Below the pieces are notes generated by a model. That model worked only from the letters and a program-made list of their open reading frames with translations. It was not told where the DNA came from and made no database searches. Below are positions 16,693 to 26,505 of a stretch of DNA of 64,000 nt, piece by piece. Origin of the DNA: Stenotrophomonas sp. UBA7346 (GTDB lineage: Bacteria; Pseudomonadota; Gammaproteobacteria; Xanthomonadales; Xanthomonadaceae); the NCBI GenBank assembly GCA_002471015.1, contig DKPB01000060.1:13852-77851 (forward strand). The letters are read 5' to 3'. Numbering within the stretch: position 1 is the stretch's first letter; every line of letters begins with the position of its first letter. A program made the translations under genes and the position numbers.

Positions 16693-17592
16693 ATGACCGG
16701 GTTGAGCAGACTGCAACAGGCCATCGCAAGGCACAGTGGCGACGGCTTCTGCGCCACCGCGATACCGCGTCTGGCCTTGATGCGTTCGGAGAAGCCCAGC
16801 AACGCATCGGCATCGGTATTCGAAGCCTGGCTGCTGGTAGTCGCCCAGGGCAGCGTGCGCATGCTGCTGGGCACGGAGCATTGTGAACTTGCCGCTGGGC
16901 ACTATGCCGTCACCACGGTAGACCTGCCGCTCAGCGGCCGGATCCACCAGGCCGGTGCGGCCCGCCCTTATCTCGGCCTTGCGCTCAGCCTGCAGCCGGC
17001 GATGCTGGCGGACGTACTGCTGCAGATGGGCGAGCAGGCCCGCGACCTGCCGCCTTCGGCAGGCATGGCCAGCGGCACGCTGTGCACGCAACTGCTGGAC
17101 CCGCTCATGCGCCTGCTTGAGCTGCTGGAACAATCCCACGACATCGCCATGCTGGCGCCGCTGATCGAGCGCGAGATCCTGTACCGGCTGTTGTGCGGGC
17201 CGCAAGGCGCAATGCTGCGTCAACTGGCCTTGGCCGACAGCCGCCTGTCGCGCATCAGTCGTGCCATCGCGCGTATCCGCGGCACGTATACCCAGCCACT
17301 GCGTGTCGGCACGCTGGCGCATGAGGTGGGCATGAGCCCCTCATCGCTGCACCGGCATTTCAAGGCGGTCACCGGCATGAGCCCGCTGCAGTACCAGAAA
17401 CGGCTGCGCCTGCAGGAAGCCCATCGACGGCTTGCCAACCATCAGGACAGTGCGGCCCGCATCGCCTTCGCGGTGGGCTATGAAAGTGCCTCGCAGTTCA
17501 GTCGCGACTACCGCAACGTATTCGGCATTCCGCCCGCGCGCGATGCCGCCCGGCTCCGCCACCGACTGTTGCATGGCGACCGGTTGGACTGA
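16693..17592 (+). CDS. AraC-family transcriptional regulator
   Basis: The 299-residue regulator has an N-terminal AraC_N-type sensing domain (about 20-180, including EHCELAAGHYAVTTVDLPLSG). The C-terminal pair of helix-turn-helix motifs occupies about 195-290 (LRVGTLAHEVGMSPSSLHRHF, then RIAFAVGYESASQFSRDY). This subgroup often controls a neighbouring oxidoreductase gene. The zinc alcohol dehydrogenase starts 156 bp downstream on the same strand, and a long interrupted palindrome lies between them. The effector is not known. Confidence 0.9.
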   Translation: MTGLSRLQQAIARHSGDGFCATAIPRLALMRSEKPSNASASVFEAWLLVVAQGSVRMLLGTEHCELAAGHYAVTTVDLPLSGRIHQAGAARPYLGLALSLQPAMLADVLLQMGEQARDLPPSAGMASGTLCTQLLDPLMRLLELLEQSHDIAMLAPLIEREILYRLLCGPQGAMLRQLALADSRLSRISRAIARIRGTYTQPLRVGTLAHEVGMSPSSLHRHFKAVTGMSPLQYQKRLRLQEAHRRLANHQDSAARIAFAVGYESASQFSRDYRNVFGIPPARDAARLRHRLLHGDRLD

Positions 17593-17631
17593 CTGTCCCG
17601 CACCCGCGGCCGGCTGTTCCCCGCCAGTGAG

Positions 17632-17679
17632 GCTGTTTGGCAGCATCGGGCAAGAATCTGCCCGTGCGCGGCAAACAGC
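17632..17679. promoter_or_regulatory. Nested palindrome between araC-type and alcohol dehydrogenase genes
   Basis: Outer arms GCTGTTTG (17632-17639) and CAAACAGC (17672-17679) enclose inner arms CGGGCA (17647-17652) and TGCCCG (17659-17664). It could be a transcription stop for the regulator gene or the operator from which that regulator controls the dehydrogenase. There is no T run, which favours an operator. Confidence 0.5.
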
Positions 17680-17748
17680 GCCCCCGCCAACGGCTTACCT
17701 TCCTGCCTGATGCCCGGGCATAGCCCATTCCCTTGAAGGAACGCCGCG

Positions 17749-18846
17749 ATGAAAGCTTCTGTTGTCAATGCAGTGGGTGGTGGTTTTACTGTGCAGGAGC
17801 TGCAGCTTGCACAACCACAAGGCCGGGAGGTGCTGATCCAGGTCAGGGCCTCGGGGCTTTGCCATAGCGACCTGACGCTGGCGGAAACAGGCTTTGGCTA
17901 TTCCCCCCCCATGGTGCTAGGCCACGAAGTTGCCGGGGTGGTGATCGCGGTGGGTGAACAGGTCAGCGAATGCGCCGTTGGAGACCATGTCGTCGGCTGC
18001 CTGATCCAGTTCTGTGGACGCTGTGTGCCATGCCTTTCCGGGCACACCCACGCATGCCTGCACCCCGAAGCAACCCTGCGTGGCCCCGACCAGCCCGCGC
18101 GGCTGTGCTGCAGCGATGGCCAGCCCGTCGAGCAGGGCTTTGGATTGGGCGGCTTCGCCGCCCAGGTGCTGACCCACGAAAGCCAGCTGGCAGTAGTACC
18201 CAAGGCGCTGCCGTTCGAACAGGCCGCAGTGCTGGGGTGCGGCATGCTCACTGGCGCCGGCGCCGTGCTCAATACCGCCAAGGTGCGACACGGGGAAAGC
18301 GTGGTGGTGATCGGCGCAGGTGGCGTCGGGCTTTGCGCCGTTGCCGGTGCCGTGTTGGCCGGTGCATCACGTATCGTTGCCGTGGACCTGGCCGAGGGCA
18401 AACTGCAACGCGCACGCGGATTGGGCGCGACGGATACCATCGATGCCAGCCAGACAGAACCGGTGCAGGCATTGAAGGCATTGCTGCCCGGCGGCGCTGA
18501 CCATGTATTTGATTTTGTCGGCGTACGCACGGTGGTCGAGCAGGGATTGCAGATGCTGGCCAAGGGCGGGGGCCTGTACCTGGTCGGCATAGGCGACGGC
18601 ACCACGCGTATCGACCTGCATACCCTGGGCATGATGAGCAACCACAACCGCATCGTGTCGGTATACATGGGCTCGTCCAACCTCAAGCGCGACATCCCGT
18701 TCTATGCGCAGATGGCGCTGGCAGGGCGCGTCAATCTGGCCGCACTGGTTTCGCGGCAAATTGCGCTGTCACAGATCGACGAAGGTTTCCGCTCGCTGAA
18801 GGACGGCTCGACCGCCCGTGTGGTGATCACCGACTTCGAGCATTGA
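17749..18846 (+). CDS. Zinc-dependent alcohol dehydrogenase
   Basis: A 365-residue medium-chain dehydrogenase. The catalytic zinc ligands C38 (GLCHSD) and H59-E60 (GHEVAG) are present. The structural-zinc cysteines are C89, C92, C95 and C103. The Rossmann motif GAGGVG lies near 189-194 with an aspartate at the end of the second strand (RIVAVDLAE), which points to NAD rather than NADP. It oxidises or reduces an alcohol/aldehyde pair that cannot be named from sequence. Control by the AraC-type gene immediately upstream is likely. A consensus-like AAGGAA precedes the ATG. Confidence 0.9.
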   Translation: MKASVVNAVGGGFTVQELQLAQPQGREVLIQVRASGLCHSDLTLAETGFGYSPPMVLGHEVAGVVIAVGEQVSECAVGDHVVGCLIQFCGRCVPCLSGHTHACLHPEATLRGPDQPARLCCSDGQPVEQGFGLGGFAAQVLTHESQLAVVPKALPFEQAAVLGCGMLTGAGAVLNTAKVRHGESVVVIGAGGVGLCAVAGAVLAGASRIVAVDLAEGKLQRARGLGATDTIDASQTEPVQALKALLPGGADHVFDFVGVRTVVEQGLQMLAKGGGLYLVGIGDGTTRIDLHTLGMMSNHNRIVSVYMGSSNLKRDIPFYAQMALAGRVNLAALVSRQIALSQIDEGFRSLKDGSTARVVITDFEH

Positions 18847-19584
18847 CCCTTCGCGGCAGAAACGACCCACACCCACGTAGTGCCGAGCCATGCTCGGCAG
18901 GGGCGTTCCCGGCGCAGGCAGCCGCGCCAAGGCTTCAAAAGCTACCCCTCCCCAACCCTCCCCTGCGCTGCGCGCAAGGGAGGGGGCAAAGCACTCCACC
19001 TGCGCCGAATATGTAGTGCCGAGCCATGCTCGGCAGGGGGCTTTACCCGCCAAAGCCAACGTCGCCCTCACCCCAACCCCGCTCCGCGCCCCGGTCCTTG
19101 CGCTGGCGCAAGGCCGTTCGAATGGCTGCGAACCTTTGGTTCGCAAGCAGCCCTTCTCACCCCGCAGGCGGGAGAGGGGCTAAAACGAGCGCTGCCTCCC
19201 CCCGCTCCGCACCCCGGTCCTTGCGCTGGCGCAAGGTCGTTCGAATGGCTGCGAACCTTTGGTTCGCAAGCAGCCCTTCTCACCCCGCTCGCGGGAGAGG
19301 GGCTGAAGCGGTAGTGCCGAGCCAGGCTCGGCAGGGGCTTTGCCTGCCAAAGCCAAAGCTACCCTCACCCCAACCCCCGCTCCGCGCCCCGGTCCTTGCG
19401 CTGGCGCAAGGTCGTTCGAATGGCTGCCAATTTTTGGTTCGCAAGCAGCCCTTCTCACCCCGCAGATGGGAGAGGGGCTGAAGCAAAGGCCAGAAGCTAC
19501 CCCTCCCCAACCCTCCCCTTGGCTTCGCCAAAAGGAGGGGGCCACGGCACGCATCCTGCGGCGTCGGTACGCGGGCCAAAACAA
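18847..19584. repeat. Intergenic block of SMAG and larger palindromic repeats
   Basis: No gene is seen here. Three SMAG palindromes lie at 18877-18900, 19013-19036 and 19311-19334. Three copies of a ~110-120-bp element lie at about 19064-19181, 19197-19304 and 19362-19479. Each has the small hairpin CCTTGCGC/GGCGCAAGG, the phrase TTCGAATGGCTGC, and an end CCCCGCAGGCGGGAGAGGGG. Two copies of another palindrome (CCCTCCCCAACCCTCCCCT with AGGGAGGGGGC) lie near 18945 and 19499. The order SMAG-element-SMAG-element suggests local duplication. Confidence 0.8.
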
Positions 19585-19606
19585 AACCCCGCCTTGCGGC
19601 GGGGTT
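19585..19606 (-). terminator. Intrinsic terminator of groEL
   Basis: AACCCCGCC (19585-19593) and GGCGGGGTT (19598-19606) form a 9-bp stem with a TTGC/GCAA loop. On the minus strand it is followed by TTTTGTTTT, 37 bp past the groEL stop. Confidence 0.85.
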
Positions 19607-19642
19607 CTGGGTATTACCAGCAGCGGTGAGGCTGCGGCGGAC

Positions 19643-21292
<1,650 letters not shown>

Positions 21293-21307
21293 TGCGATTA
21301 CCTCTGA

Positions 21308-21332
21308 GTAGAGCCGAGCCAAGCTCGGCTGC
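21308..21332. repeat. SMAG-like palindrome between groES and groEL
   Basis: GTAG is followed by AGCCGAGC, a short loop and GCTCGGCT. It lies within the groES-groEL transcript, ending 16 bp before the groEL start. In RNA it would form an 8-bp stem next to the groEL ribosome-binding site. Confidence 0.8.
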
Positions 21333-21376
21333 TTTTATCGGGAAAGGGGTATGACAGGAACAGGCAGCGCGGCGGC

Positions 21377-21664
21377 TCAGCCGATGACGGCAAGCACGTC
21401 GTCTTCGCGCAGCACCTTGTACTCGACGCCTTCGGCCTTGTAGGACGAACCGGCGTACTGGCCGTAAATGACCTTGTCGCCAACCTTCAGCGACGGGGCG
21501 CGCACCGAACCGTTGTCCAGCGGCTTGCCCGGGCCCACGGCCACGACTTCACCCTTGGTGGACTTTTCCTTGGCCGAATCCGGGATCAGGATGCCGCCGG
21601 CGGAGATTTCGTCGGCTTCGATCGGCTTGACCACAACGCGGTCGTGAAGCGGCTTGATGCTCAT
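21377..21664 (-). CDS. groES: Co-chaperonin GroES (Hsp10)
   Basis: The 95-residue protein forms the heptameric lid of GroEL. MSIKPLHDRVVVKP is the usual N terminus. The mobile-loop region is EADEISAGGILIPDSAKEK, and VGDKVIYGQYAG and LREDDVLAVIG close the fold. AGAGGT precedes the ATG. It is the first gene of the groESL operon, read from a heat-shock-type promoter about 110 bp upstream. Confidence 0.98.
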   Translation of the reverse strand: MSIKPLHDRVVVKPIEADEISAGGILIPDSAKEKSTKGEVVAVGPGKPLDNGSVRAPSLKVGDKVIYGQYAGSSYKAEGVEYKVLREDDVLAVIG

Positions 21665-21745
21665 GAAAGACCTCTTAAGTAATTGATTGGCCTGAAATTC
21701 AGGCGACGCCAGCGGGGGAAATCCAGGGCTGCGGGCGGCGCGCTT

Positions 21746-21766
21746 AAAAAGGCCCGTCGAACGGGC
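21746..21766 (-). other. Terminator-like hairpin at the 5' end of the groESL message
   Basis: On the minus strand GCCCGT, loop TCG and ACGGGC are followed by CTTTTT. It lies only about 10 bp after the -10 of the heat-shock promoter, so the transcript would start almost directly with this hairpin. It may protect the 5' end, stop early transcription, or end unrelated antisense transcription. Confidence 0.6.
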
Positions 21767-21775
21767 TTGTTCGGG

Positions 21776-21806
21776 AGGTTGGGGCCCGCCACGGGGCTTT
21801 CAAGGG
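21776..21806 (-). promoter_or_regulatory. Sigma-32-type heat-shock promoter of groESL
   Basis: CCCTTGAAA (21806-21798) and CCCCAACCT (21784-21776) are separated by 13 bp and closely match the RpoH promoter consensus (CTTGAAA, then CCCCATnT). No CIRCE repeat was seen, so HrcA control is not supported here. Confidence 0.75.
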
Positions 21807-21947
21807 CCGGGAAGCAAATTGCCTGTTCGTGTCCGGTTGGGGCTGACGCGGGCGGCCATGGAAGATAAATGACGCATTCCGGCCCTGTCCGGTGATTACC
21901 CAGGTACGGGCAGACACCCGACCCGCGCCGATCACCAAGGAACCACC

Positions 21948-22298
21948 ATGGACCAGAATCCCTACGCCACCAGCTCCACCCCGGTCATCCCCCAGAACGG
22001 GGCCGACATCGACAGCCTGGACGTCTCCGACCGCTGGAAGCAGTTCTTCAAGGGCGTGCAGAAGTGGGGCGGGCTGCAGATGCCGCTGTACAAGGCCTTG
22101 CCCAAGGGGCCGCAACGCAGGGAGGCGCTGAAGGACGTCAAGCCGCCCATCGCCAGCTTCGCCCTGGCCTTCGTTTTCGGCTTTTTCTATTACCTGGCCA
22201 AGGGCATGTGGAAGCACTTGCTTCAACCCGTCATCTACAACGCCTACCCTTGCCGGCGGGGGGAATCCACCATCCAATCGGGGTACCCATTGCCATGA
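21948..22298 (+). CDS. Shortened DUF2628 membrane protein
   Basis: A 116-residue product that starts like DUF2628 proteins of this family: MDQNPYATSSTPVI, then LDVSDRWKQFFKGVQKWGG. The first hydrophobic stretch, FALAFVFGFFYYLAKGMWK, also matches. Members I know of continue with further membrane helices after the GMWK motif. Here the similarity stops, and a short unrelated tail (HLLQPVIYNAYPCRRGES onward) ends in a stop. It may be a truncated remnant or a short variant. AAGGA precedes the ATG. Its stop overlaps the endonuclease start as ATGA, so if translated it would couple to that gene. Confidence 0.6.
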   Translation: MDQNPYATSSTPVIPQNGADIDSLDVSDRWKQFFKGVQKWGGLQMPLYKALPKGPQRREALKDVKPPIASFALAFVFGFFYYLAKGMWKHLLQPVIYNAYPCRRGESTIQSGYPLP

Positions 22299-24046
22299 CC
22301 ACCCGTTCGATCATGCGGCCAGCATCGCTGGCCCTGCTCGCCGCCCTGGCCAGCGCACCTGCCGCCGCCGCGGTATTCGTCAACGAACTGCACTACGACA
22401 ACAGCAACGGCGATGTCGGTGAGGGCATCGAAGTCGTCGCCACCGCAGGCGAAGACCTGTCCACCTACCAGGTGGTGCTGTACAACGGCGCCAACGCCAA
22501 CGCCGGCACCACATACAGCACCCGCAGCCTGCCTGCCGGCAGCCCGGCCAGCTGTGGCAGCACGGTGTCCATCGCCAGCCTGCGCTCGACCAACCTGATC
22601 CAGAACGGTGGCAATGACGGCATCGCACTGGTAGACGGCAATGGCCAGGTGGTGCAGTTCCTCAGCTACGAGGGATCGCTGAAGGCCAGCAATGGCCCTG
22701 CCGCCGGCATGACCAGCACCACGATCCCGGTGGCGGAAACCAACAGCACACCGGCAGGCACTTCGCTGCAGTTGGGCGGCAGCGGCAAGGCCGCCAGCGA
22801 TTTCAGCTGGCGCAGCTCCGCAGCGCAGACTTTTGGCCAGTGCAACCTCAACCAGACCTTCGCCGGTGCCGGTACGGGTACCGGTACACGCCCTTCGGTG
22901 AGCAGCACCCTGCCGGCCAATGGTGCCAGCAATGTCGCCGTGGCCGCCGATCTGCAGGTGCAGTTCAGCGAGGCAGTCACTGCCGCCAGTGGTGCGTTCG
23001 CGCTGCAATGCACGCAGGCCGGGGCGGTCAGCCTTGCCTATCCCGGCAGCGGCACCAGCTTCTCGCTGAGCCCGCAGAACCTGCTCAGCGCCGGCGACAG
23101 CTGCCAGCTCACCGTCACCGCCAGCCGTATCACCGATGCCGATGGCCTGACCCCGGCCAGCAACACGGTGGTGTCCTTCACCGTTGCCAACAACAGCACC
23201 GCCGGCTATTGGTCCAAGGTCAACACCAGCAGTCCCTCGCAGCTGCGCTGTTCGCTGCACGCCACCATCCGAGGCCATACGTCGTATCCCTACAGCGGCA
23301 GCGGCACCAACACCTGGACCATCCTGGAGATTGCCGACGAGGACCCCAACAACCCGAACAACATCCTGGACATCTACCGCAACCGCAGCTATCCCAAGGT
23401 ATCGGCACGCGCCGGCACCGGCTCGGGGCTGACCTACAACCGCGAGCACACCTGGCCCAAGTCGCTGGGCTTCTCCTCGGCGACCGGTGACAAGGGCCTG
23501 CCCTACGCACCACACACCGACGCGCACATGCTTTACCTGAGCGATACCAACTTCAACTCCAGCCGCGGCAACAAGCCACTGGCCGGCTGCAGCAGCGGCT
23601 GCACGGCGCTGGCCACCGAGGCCAATGCCGGTGACGGCGGCGGCAGCGCGCGTGGGCAGAAGAACTGGTTCGTCGGCCCGGACGGGAACGGCGGCAGCTT
23701 CGAAACCTGGGACGGCCGCAAGGGCGATATCGCGCGCGCCGTGCTGTATATGGCCATCCGCTACGAAGGTGACGCACACCCGGTTACCGGCCAAGGCGAG
23801 CCGGACCTGGAGCTGACCAATGACCGCAGCAAGATCGTGCTGACATCCAGCTCGCCGGCCTACATGGGCCTGCTGTCGACCCTGCTGCAGTGGCACCAGG
23901 CCGATCCCCCCACCGCCCGCGAGCGCGAGCGCAACGAGGTCGTCTACAGCTTCCAGGGCAACCGCAACCCCTTCATCGACCATCCGGAATGGGCCAGCGA
24001 AGCCTTGTTCACCTCGGCAAAGCCGGCCAGTTGCCAGTTGAACTGA
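22295..24046 (+). CDS. Secreted endonuclease I family nuclease, multidomain
   Basis: The 583-residue protein has a signal peptide (cleavage near APAAA/AVFV). Residues about 27-185 resemble a lamin-tail-like beta domain (VFVNELHYDNSNGDVGEGIEVV). Residues about 200-300 are an Ig-like Big_5 domain (VSSTLPANGASNVAVAADLQVQFSEAV). Residues about 305-583 are the endonuclease I (EndA/NucM/Vvn) domain. REHTWPKSLGF supplies the catalytic histidine region, and HTDAHMLYLSDTNFNSSRGN the second motif. It cuts DNA outside the cell or in the periplasm and would be a natural type II secretion substrate. It overlaps the DUF2628 gene by 4 bp. Confidence 0.9.
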   Translation: MTTRSIMRPASLALLAALASAPAAAAVFVNELHYDNSNGDVGEGIEVVATAGEDLSTYQVVLYNGANANAGTTYSTRSLPAGSPASCGSTVSIASLRSTNLIQNGGNDGIALVDGNGQVVQFLSYEGSLKASNGPAAGMTSTTIPVAETNSTPAGTSLQLGGSGKAASDFSWRSSAAQTFGQCNLNQTFAGAGTGTGTRPSVSSTLPANGASNVAVAADLQVQFSEAVTAASGAFALQCTQAGAVSLAYPGSGTSFSLSPQNLLSAGDSCQLTVTASRITDADGLTPASNTVVSFTVANNSTAGYWSKVNTSSPSQLRCSLHATIRGHTSYPYSGSGTNTWTILEIADEDPNNPNNILDIYRNRSYPKVSARAGTGSGLTYNREHTWPKSLGFSSATGDKGLPYAPHTDAHMLYLSDTNFNSSRGNKPLAGCSSGCTALATEANAGDGGGSARGQKNWFVGPDGNGGSFETWDGRKGDIARAVLYMAIRYEGDAHPVTGQGEPDLELTNDRSKIVLTSSSPAYMGLLSTLLQWHQADPPTARERERNEVVYSFQGNRNPFIDHPEWASEALFTSAKPASCQLN

Positions 24047-24054
24047 TGCGGTGT

Positions 24055-24081
24055 GGAGCAGGCTGACCGCCAGCCTGCTCC
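24055..24081 (+). terminator. Strong hairpin after the endonuclease gene
   Basis: GGAGCAGGCTG (24055-24065) and CAGCCTGCTCC (24071-24081) form a perfect 11-bp stem 8 bp past the stop. A residues, not T, follow on the plus strand, so this is not a textbook intrinsic terminator. It probably protects the 3' end or blocks convergent read-through. Confidence 0.6.
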
Positions 24082-24084
24082 ATC

Positions 24085-24124
24085 AAAAAAAATGGCGCGC
24101 CCCGGGGGATCGGCGGGGCACGCC
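24085..24124 (-). terminator. Intrinsic terminator of the pseudopilin operon
   Basis: On the minus strand GGCGTGCCCC (24124-24115) pairs with GGGGCGCGCC (24103-24094) with one G-U, followed by A and eight T. It lies 44 bp past the stop of the last gene. Confidence 0.88.
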
Positions 24125-24168
24125 AGCAAGAGAGAGCAGCCGCCATGCGGCATTTCTTATTGTGTGTT

Positions 24169-26505
24169 TCAGAGATAGCGCGACCACTGCACGGCGGCGG
24201 TTCCCGGTGTTGTCGGCAAGGACTGACTGCCCTTGCTGCACACCGGCAACTGCCCCAGGTTCTTCCAGTCCTGCGGGGTTTCCACCTTCATGCCGGTGGC
24301 ACCGATATCGATCTGCGAAAACTCGTTGTTGCCAACGCTCAGGCTGCCTTCGATGTTCACCTTGGCGCCGCCGACAGTGATCTTCTTGCCCAGCACCACC
24401 GAGCCACGGATGCTGGTCCAGCTCTGCGCGTTCAAGCCACCACTGGCAATCACCGCAGCGTTGCCGATGGCCGCGCCGGTGTAGACGACGCCATCGGCGT
24501 CCTCCCAGGTCACGAAGGCCGTGCGGCTGGCGCACAGGTTGGTGGGGTAGTACGCGCCACTGCAGACCTTGGCCACGCCGGCGAAGTTCGGCGCTTCCAG
24601 CAGCTTGTAGCCGCCACCATCACTCAAGCCCAGGTTGCCACGTACGATCAGCGTGCCAACGATCGGGTTGGCTGATCGCACCTCCAGCGGGCCGTCAAAC
24701 CAGAAGATCCCCGGCGGCGTCTTCTGCGGCTGCAGGTTCCAGCGGCCGTTGTTGTACATGGCCCGGCAGCCCTTGTCCGCGCCTTCCCAGCTGCCACAGG
24801 CAAACAGGTCTTCCAGCACCTTGAGCTGCGCCGCATCGGGATTGGTCAGCGGATAGACGGTTCCACTGGCTGCACCGATCACCACGCCATCGGCGCGGGT
24901 GACATTGCGGATGGTCAGCTGCGGCTTGCCGCCGTTGGCATCGAAGATGTAATTGGATTGGTCGCGATAGACATCGGCATCGATGTAGTTGGTGCGCACA
25001 TCGCAGTAGGGCAGGCCCGGCAAGCCCGGTGAAAAGTTGCCCTGACTGCCCTGGACTTCAAAACCTGTGGGCTGCATGGCCTCATTCATCAGCTGCTTGC
25101 TGCCGCCAAAGTAGCGATAGCCCGCAGTACGCCCAGCAACCGCAGGAAAGCCCGCACCGGCATCATTGCCGCTCTGTGCCCAGATCTCACCGCCGCCTGC
25201 AAATTCACCGATGCGTACGCCCCGGTGCTGGATCGCCAGGCTGCCGGCTGCGCGCACCCGATCGTAGCGGCGGTTGTCGCTGCCCAGGCCCAGGCTCCAT
25301 CCCCAGGCATCGACGATATCGGTGGTTGCGCCACTGCCCTGGGTGAATCCACCGCCATGGATGGCCCTGGCCCTGAAGCTGAGCACGGCCGTGCGGAAGG
25401 CGGTTTCCTCCGGCCCCGAGAGCTGTTCCATCACCGCCCCGGCGCCGCGCAGTTCGCCGGTGGCAGCATCCACGGCCTTGGTCATGTCCAGGGCCGGCAG
25501 GTTGAGCAGGAAGTTCACTTCATCCGGCGTGCCCTTGCCCTGGGTCAACGTCACCTTGACCCGCGCCAGCGCCGTGGGCAGTACCGTGCCCTGGGTCCAG
25601 GGCACGCCACCGGAAACAGTGGAAGGAATCAGGCTGCCACCCACGCGGGCTTCACCCACCGCCACGCCGTTGGCGTACACCACGGTGTCGTAGGCCCCGG
25701 CCCAGGCCCTGGCCAATGGGCCGCCACTGCCCCCGTTGAAGGTGATCTCGCGTGCCCACAGCCGTGCACCGGCGGGGAAGCTCATGCCACCGATGACCAG
25801 CTGGCTTTCCGAATGCAGGTGACCGTTGTCGGCGATATCACCCCCGGTGACCGTGATCGCGCCCTTGGCGCAGCCAGACACCTTGCCGCGCCCGCCGGCG
25901 CCGATGGTCAACTTGCCGGAGACGACGATGTTCTCGTAGTCGTACTTGTCGTCGACCACCTGGGTGCCTTCACCGTCCAGCTTGACGTCGCCGTTGAACA
26001 CCACCGGCGCATTGGGCATGGAATGGCATACCGGTGGTACGCCAGGCATGCCATTGCCCGGCACCACGTCGTAAACGACCTCCACGGTGGCCGTGGTCAG
26101 GCCCGAGCCGACACCCGCCTGACCGGTGACCTCGGCGATCACCCGGTACTGATTGGCGCCGGTCGCTTCCACCGCGGTTACCACCGCTTTGCTGACCCCC
26201 AGCGCCTCCAACCCACTGACCGGTTTCTGGGTATTGCCCACCCAACCTGGCCACACCGGCTTTTCCACCGCCAGCAGGTACAGGCGCAATGCCTCCACGC
26301 CGCGCCAGGCGGCGGCCTGCGCGGCCGTGGCCGAATGGGTGGTCAACTGCTGTGACTGGGTACCGCGCAACGCATAGATCGTCGCCGCCACGGTCACCGA
26401 CACCGCCAGCCCCACCATCAACACCACCAGCAAGGTGGCGATGCCGCGCTGCTGGCGCGGTGCGGAGAAGTTGCCTCTCTTGTTGCCCTCGCCTGCGTTG
26501 CGCAT
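24169..26505 (-). CDS. Giant PilX-like pseudopilin with a large beta-rich body
   Basis: A 778-residue protein with a pilin-type N terminus: a long basic leader, then RQQRG/IATLLVVLMVGLAVSVTV. It lacks Glu5, as PilX and GspK do. PilX proteins are usually 150-250 residues; here about 600 more follow. Segments at about 170-250 (VFNGDVKLDGEG, IVVSGKLTIGAGG, SQLVIGGMSFPAG) and near the C terminus (GTLIVRGNLGLSDGG, AAVIASGGLNAQS, GSVVLGKKITVGG) look like rungs of one beta-solenoid. About 400 residues are inserted between them. Eight mature cysteines are visible. The start at 26505 shares one base with the upstream stop (TGATG). No PilY1 gene follows, so this protein may itself be the tip adhesin. 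That role is inferred. Confidence 0.78.
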   Translation of the reverse strand: MRNAGEGNKRGNFSAPRQQRGIATLLVVLMVGLAVSVTVAATIYALRGTQSQQLTTHSATAAQAAAWRGVEALRLYLLAVEKPVWPGWVGNTQKPVSGLEALGVSKAVVTAVEATGANQYRVIAEVTGQAGVGSGLTTATVEVVYDVVPGNGMPGVPPVCHSMPNAPVVFNGDVKLDGEGTQVVDDKYDYENIVVSGKLTIGAGGRGKVSGCAKGAITVTGGDIADNGHLHSESQLVIGGMSFPAGARLWAREITFNGGSGGPLARAWAGAYDTVVYANGVAVGEARVGGSLIPSTVSGGVPWTQGTVLPTALARVKVTLTQGKGTPDEVNFLLNLPALDMTKAVDAATGELRGAGAVMEQLSGPEETAFRTAVLSFRARAIHGGGFTQGSGATTDIVDAWGWSLGLGSDNRRYDRVRAAGSLAIQHRGVRIGEFAGGGEIWAQSGNDAGAGFPAVAGRTAGYRYFGGSKQLMNEAMQPTGFEVQGSQGNFSPGLPGLPYCDVRTNYIDADVYRDQSNYIFDANGGKPQLTIRNVTRADGVVIGAASGTVYPLTNPDAAQLKVLEDLFACGSWEGADKGCRAMYNNGRWNLQPQKTPPGIFWFDGPLEVRSANPIVGTLIVRGNLGLSDGGGYKLLEAPNFAGVAKVCSGAYYPTNLCASRTAFVTWEDADGVVYTGAAIGNAAVIASGGLNAQSWTSIRGSVVLGKKITVGGAKVNIEGSLSVGNNEFSQIDIGATGMKVETPQDWKNLGQLPVCSKGSQSLPTTPGTAAVQWSRYL

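Noticed and set aside
16062..16886. Plus-strand ORF overlapping the trxC and AraC genes
   Set aside because: It covers parts of two genes with clear families in other frames and has no domain of its own.
19064..19479. Possible CRISPR-like array from three regularly spaced repeats downstream of groEL
   Set aside because: The repeats are ~115 bp, imperfect and separated by other palindromic repeats rather than unique short spacers. No cas gene is present.
21664..21780. HrcA/CIRCE operator before groES
   Set aside because: No TTAGCACTC-N9-GAGTGCTAA inverted repeat was found; the RpoH-type promoter explains heat control.
24055..24092. A textbook intrinsic terminator for the endonuclease gene
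   Set aside because: The perfect hairpin is followed by A, not T, on the plus strand. The T run belongs to the minus-strand terminator of the pseudopilin operon.
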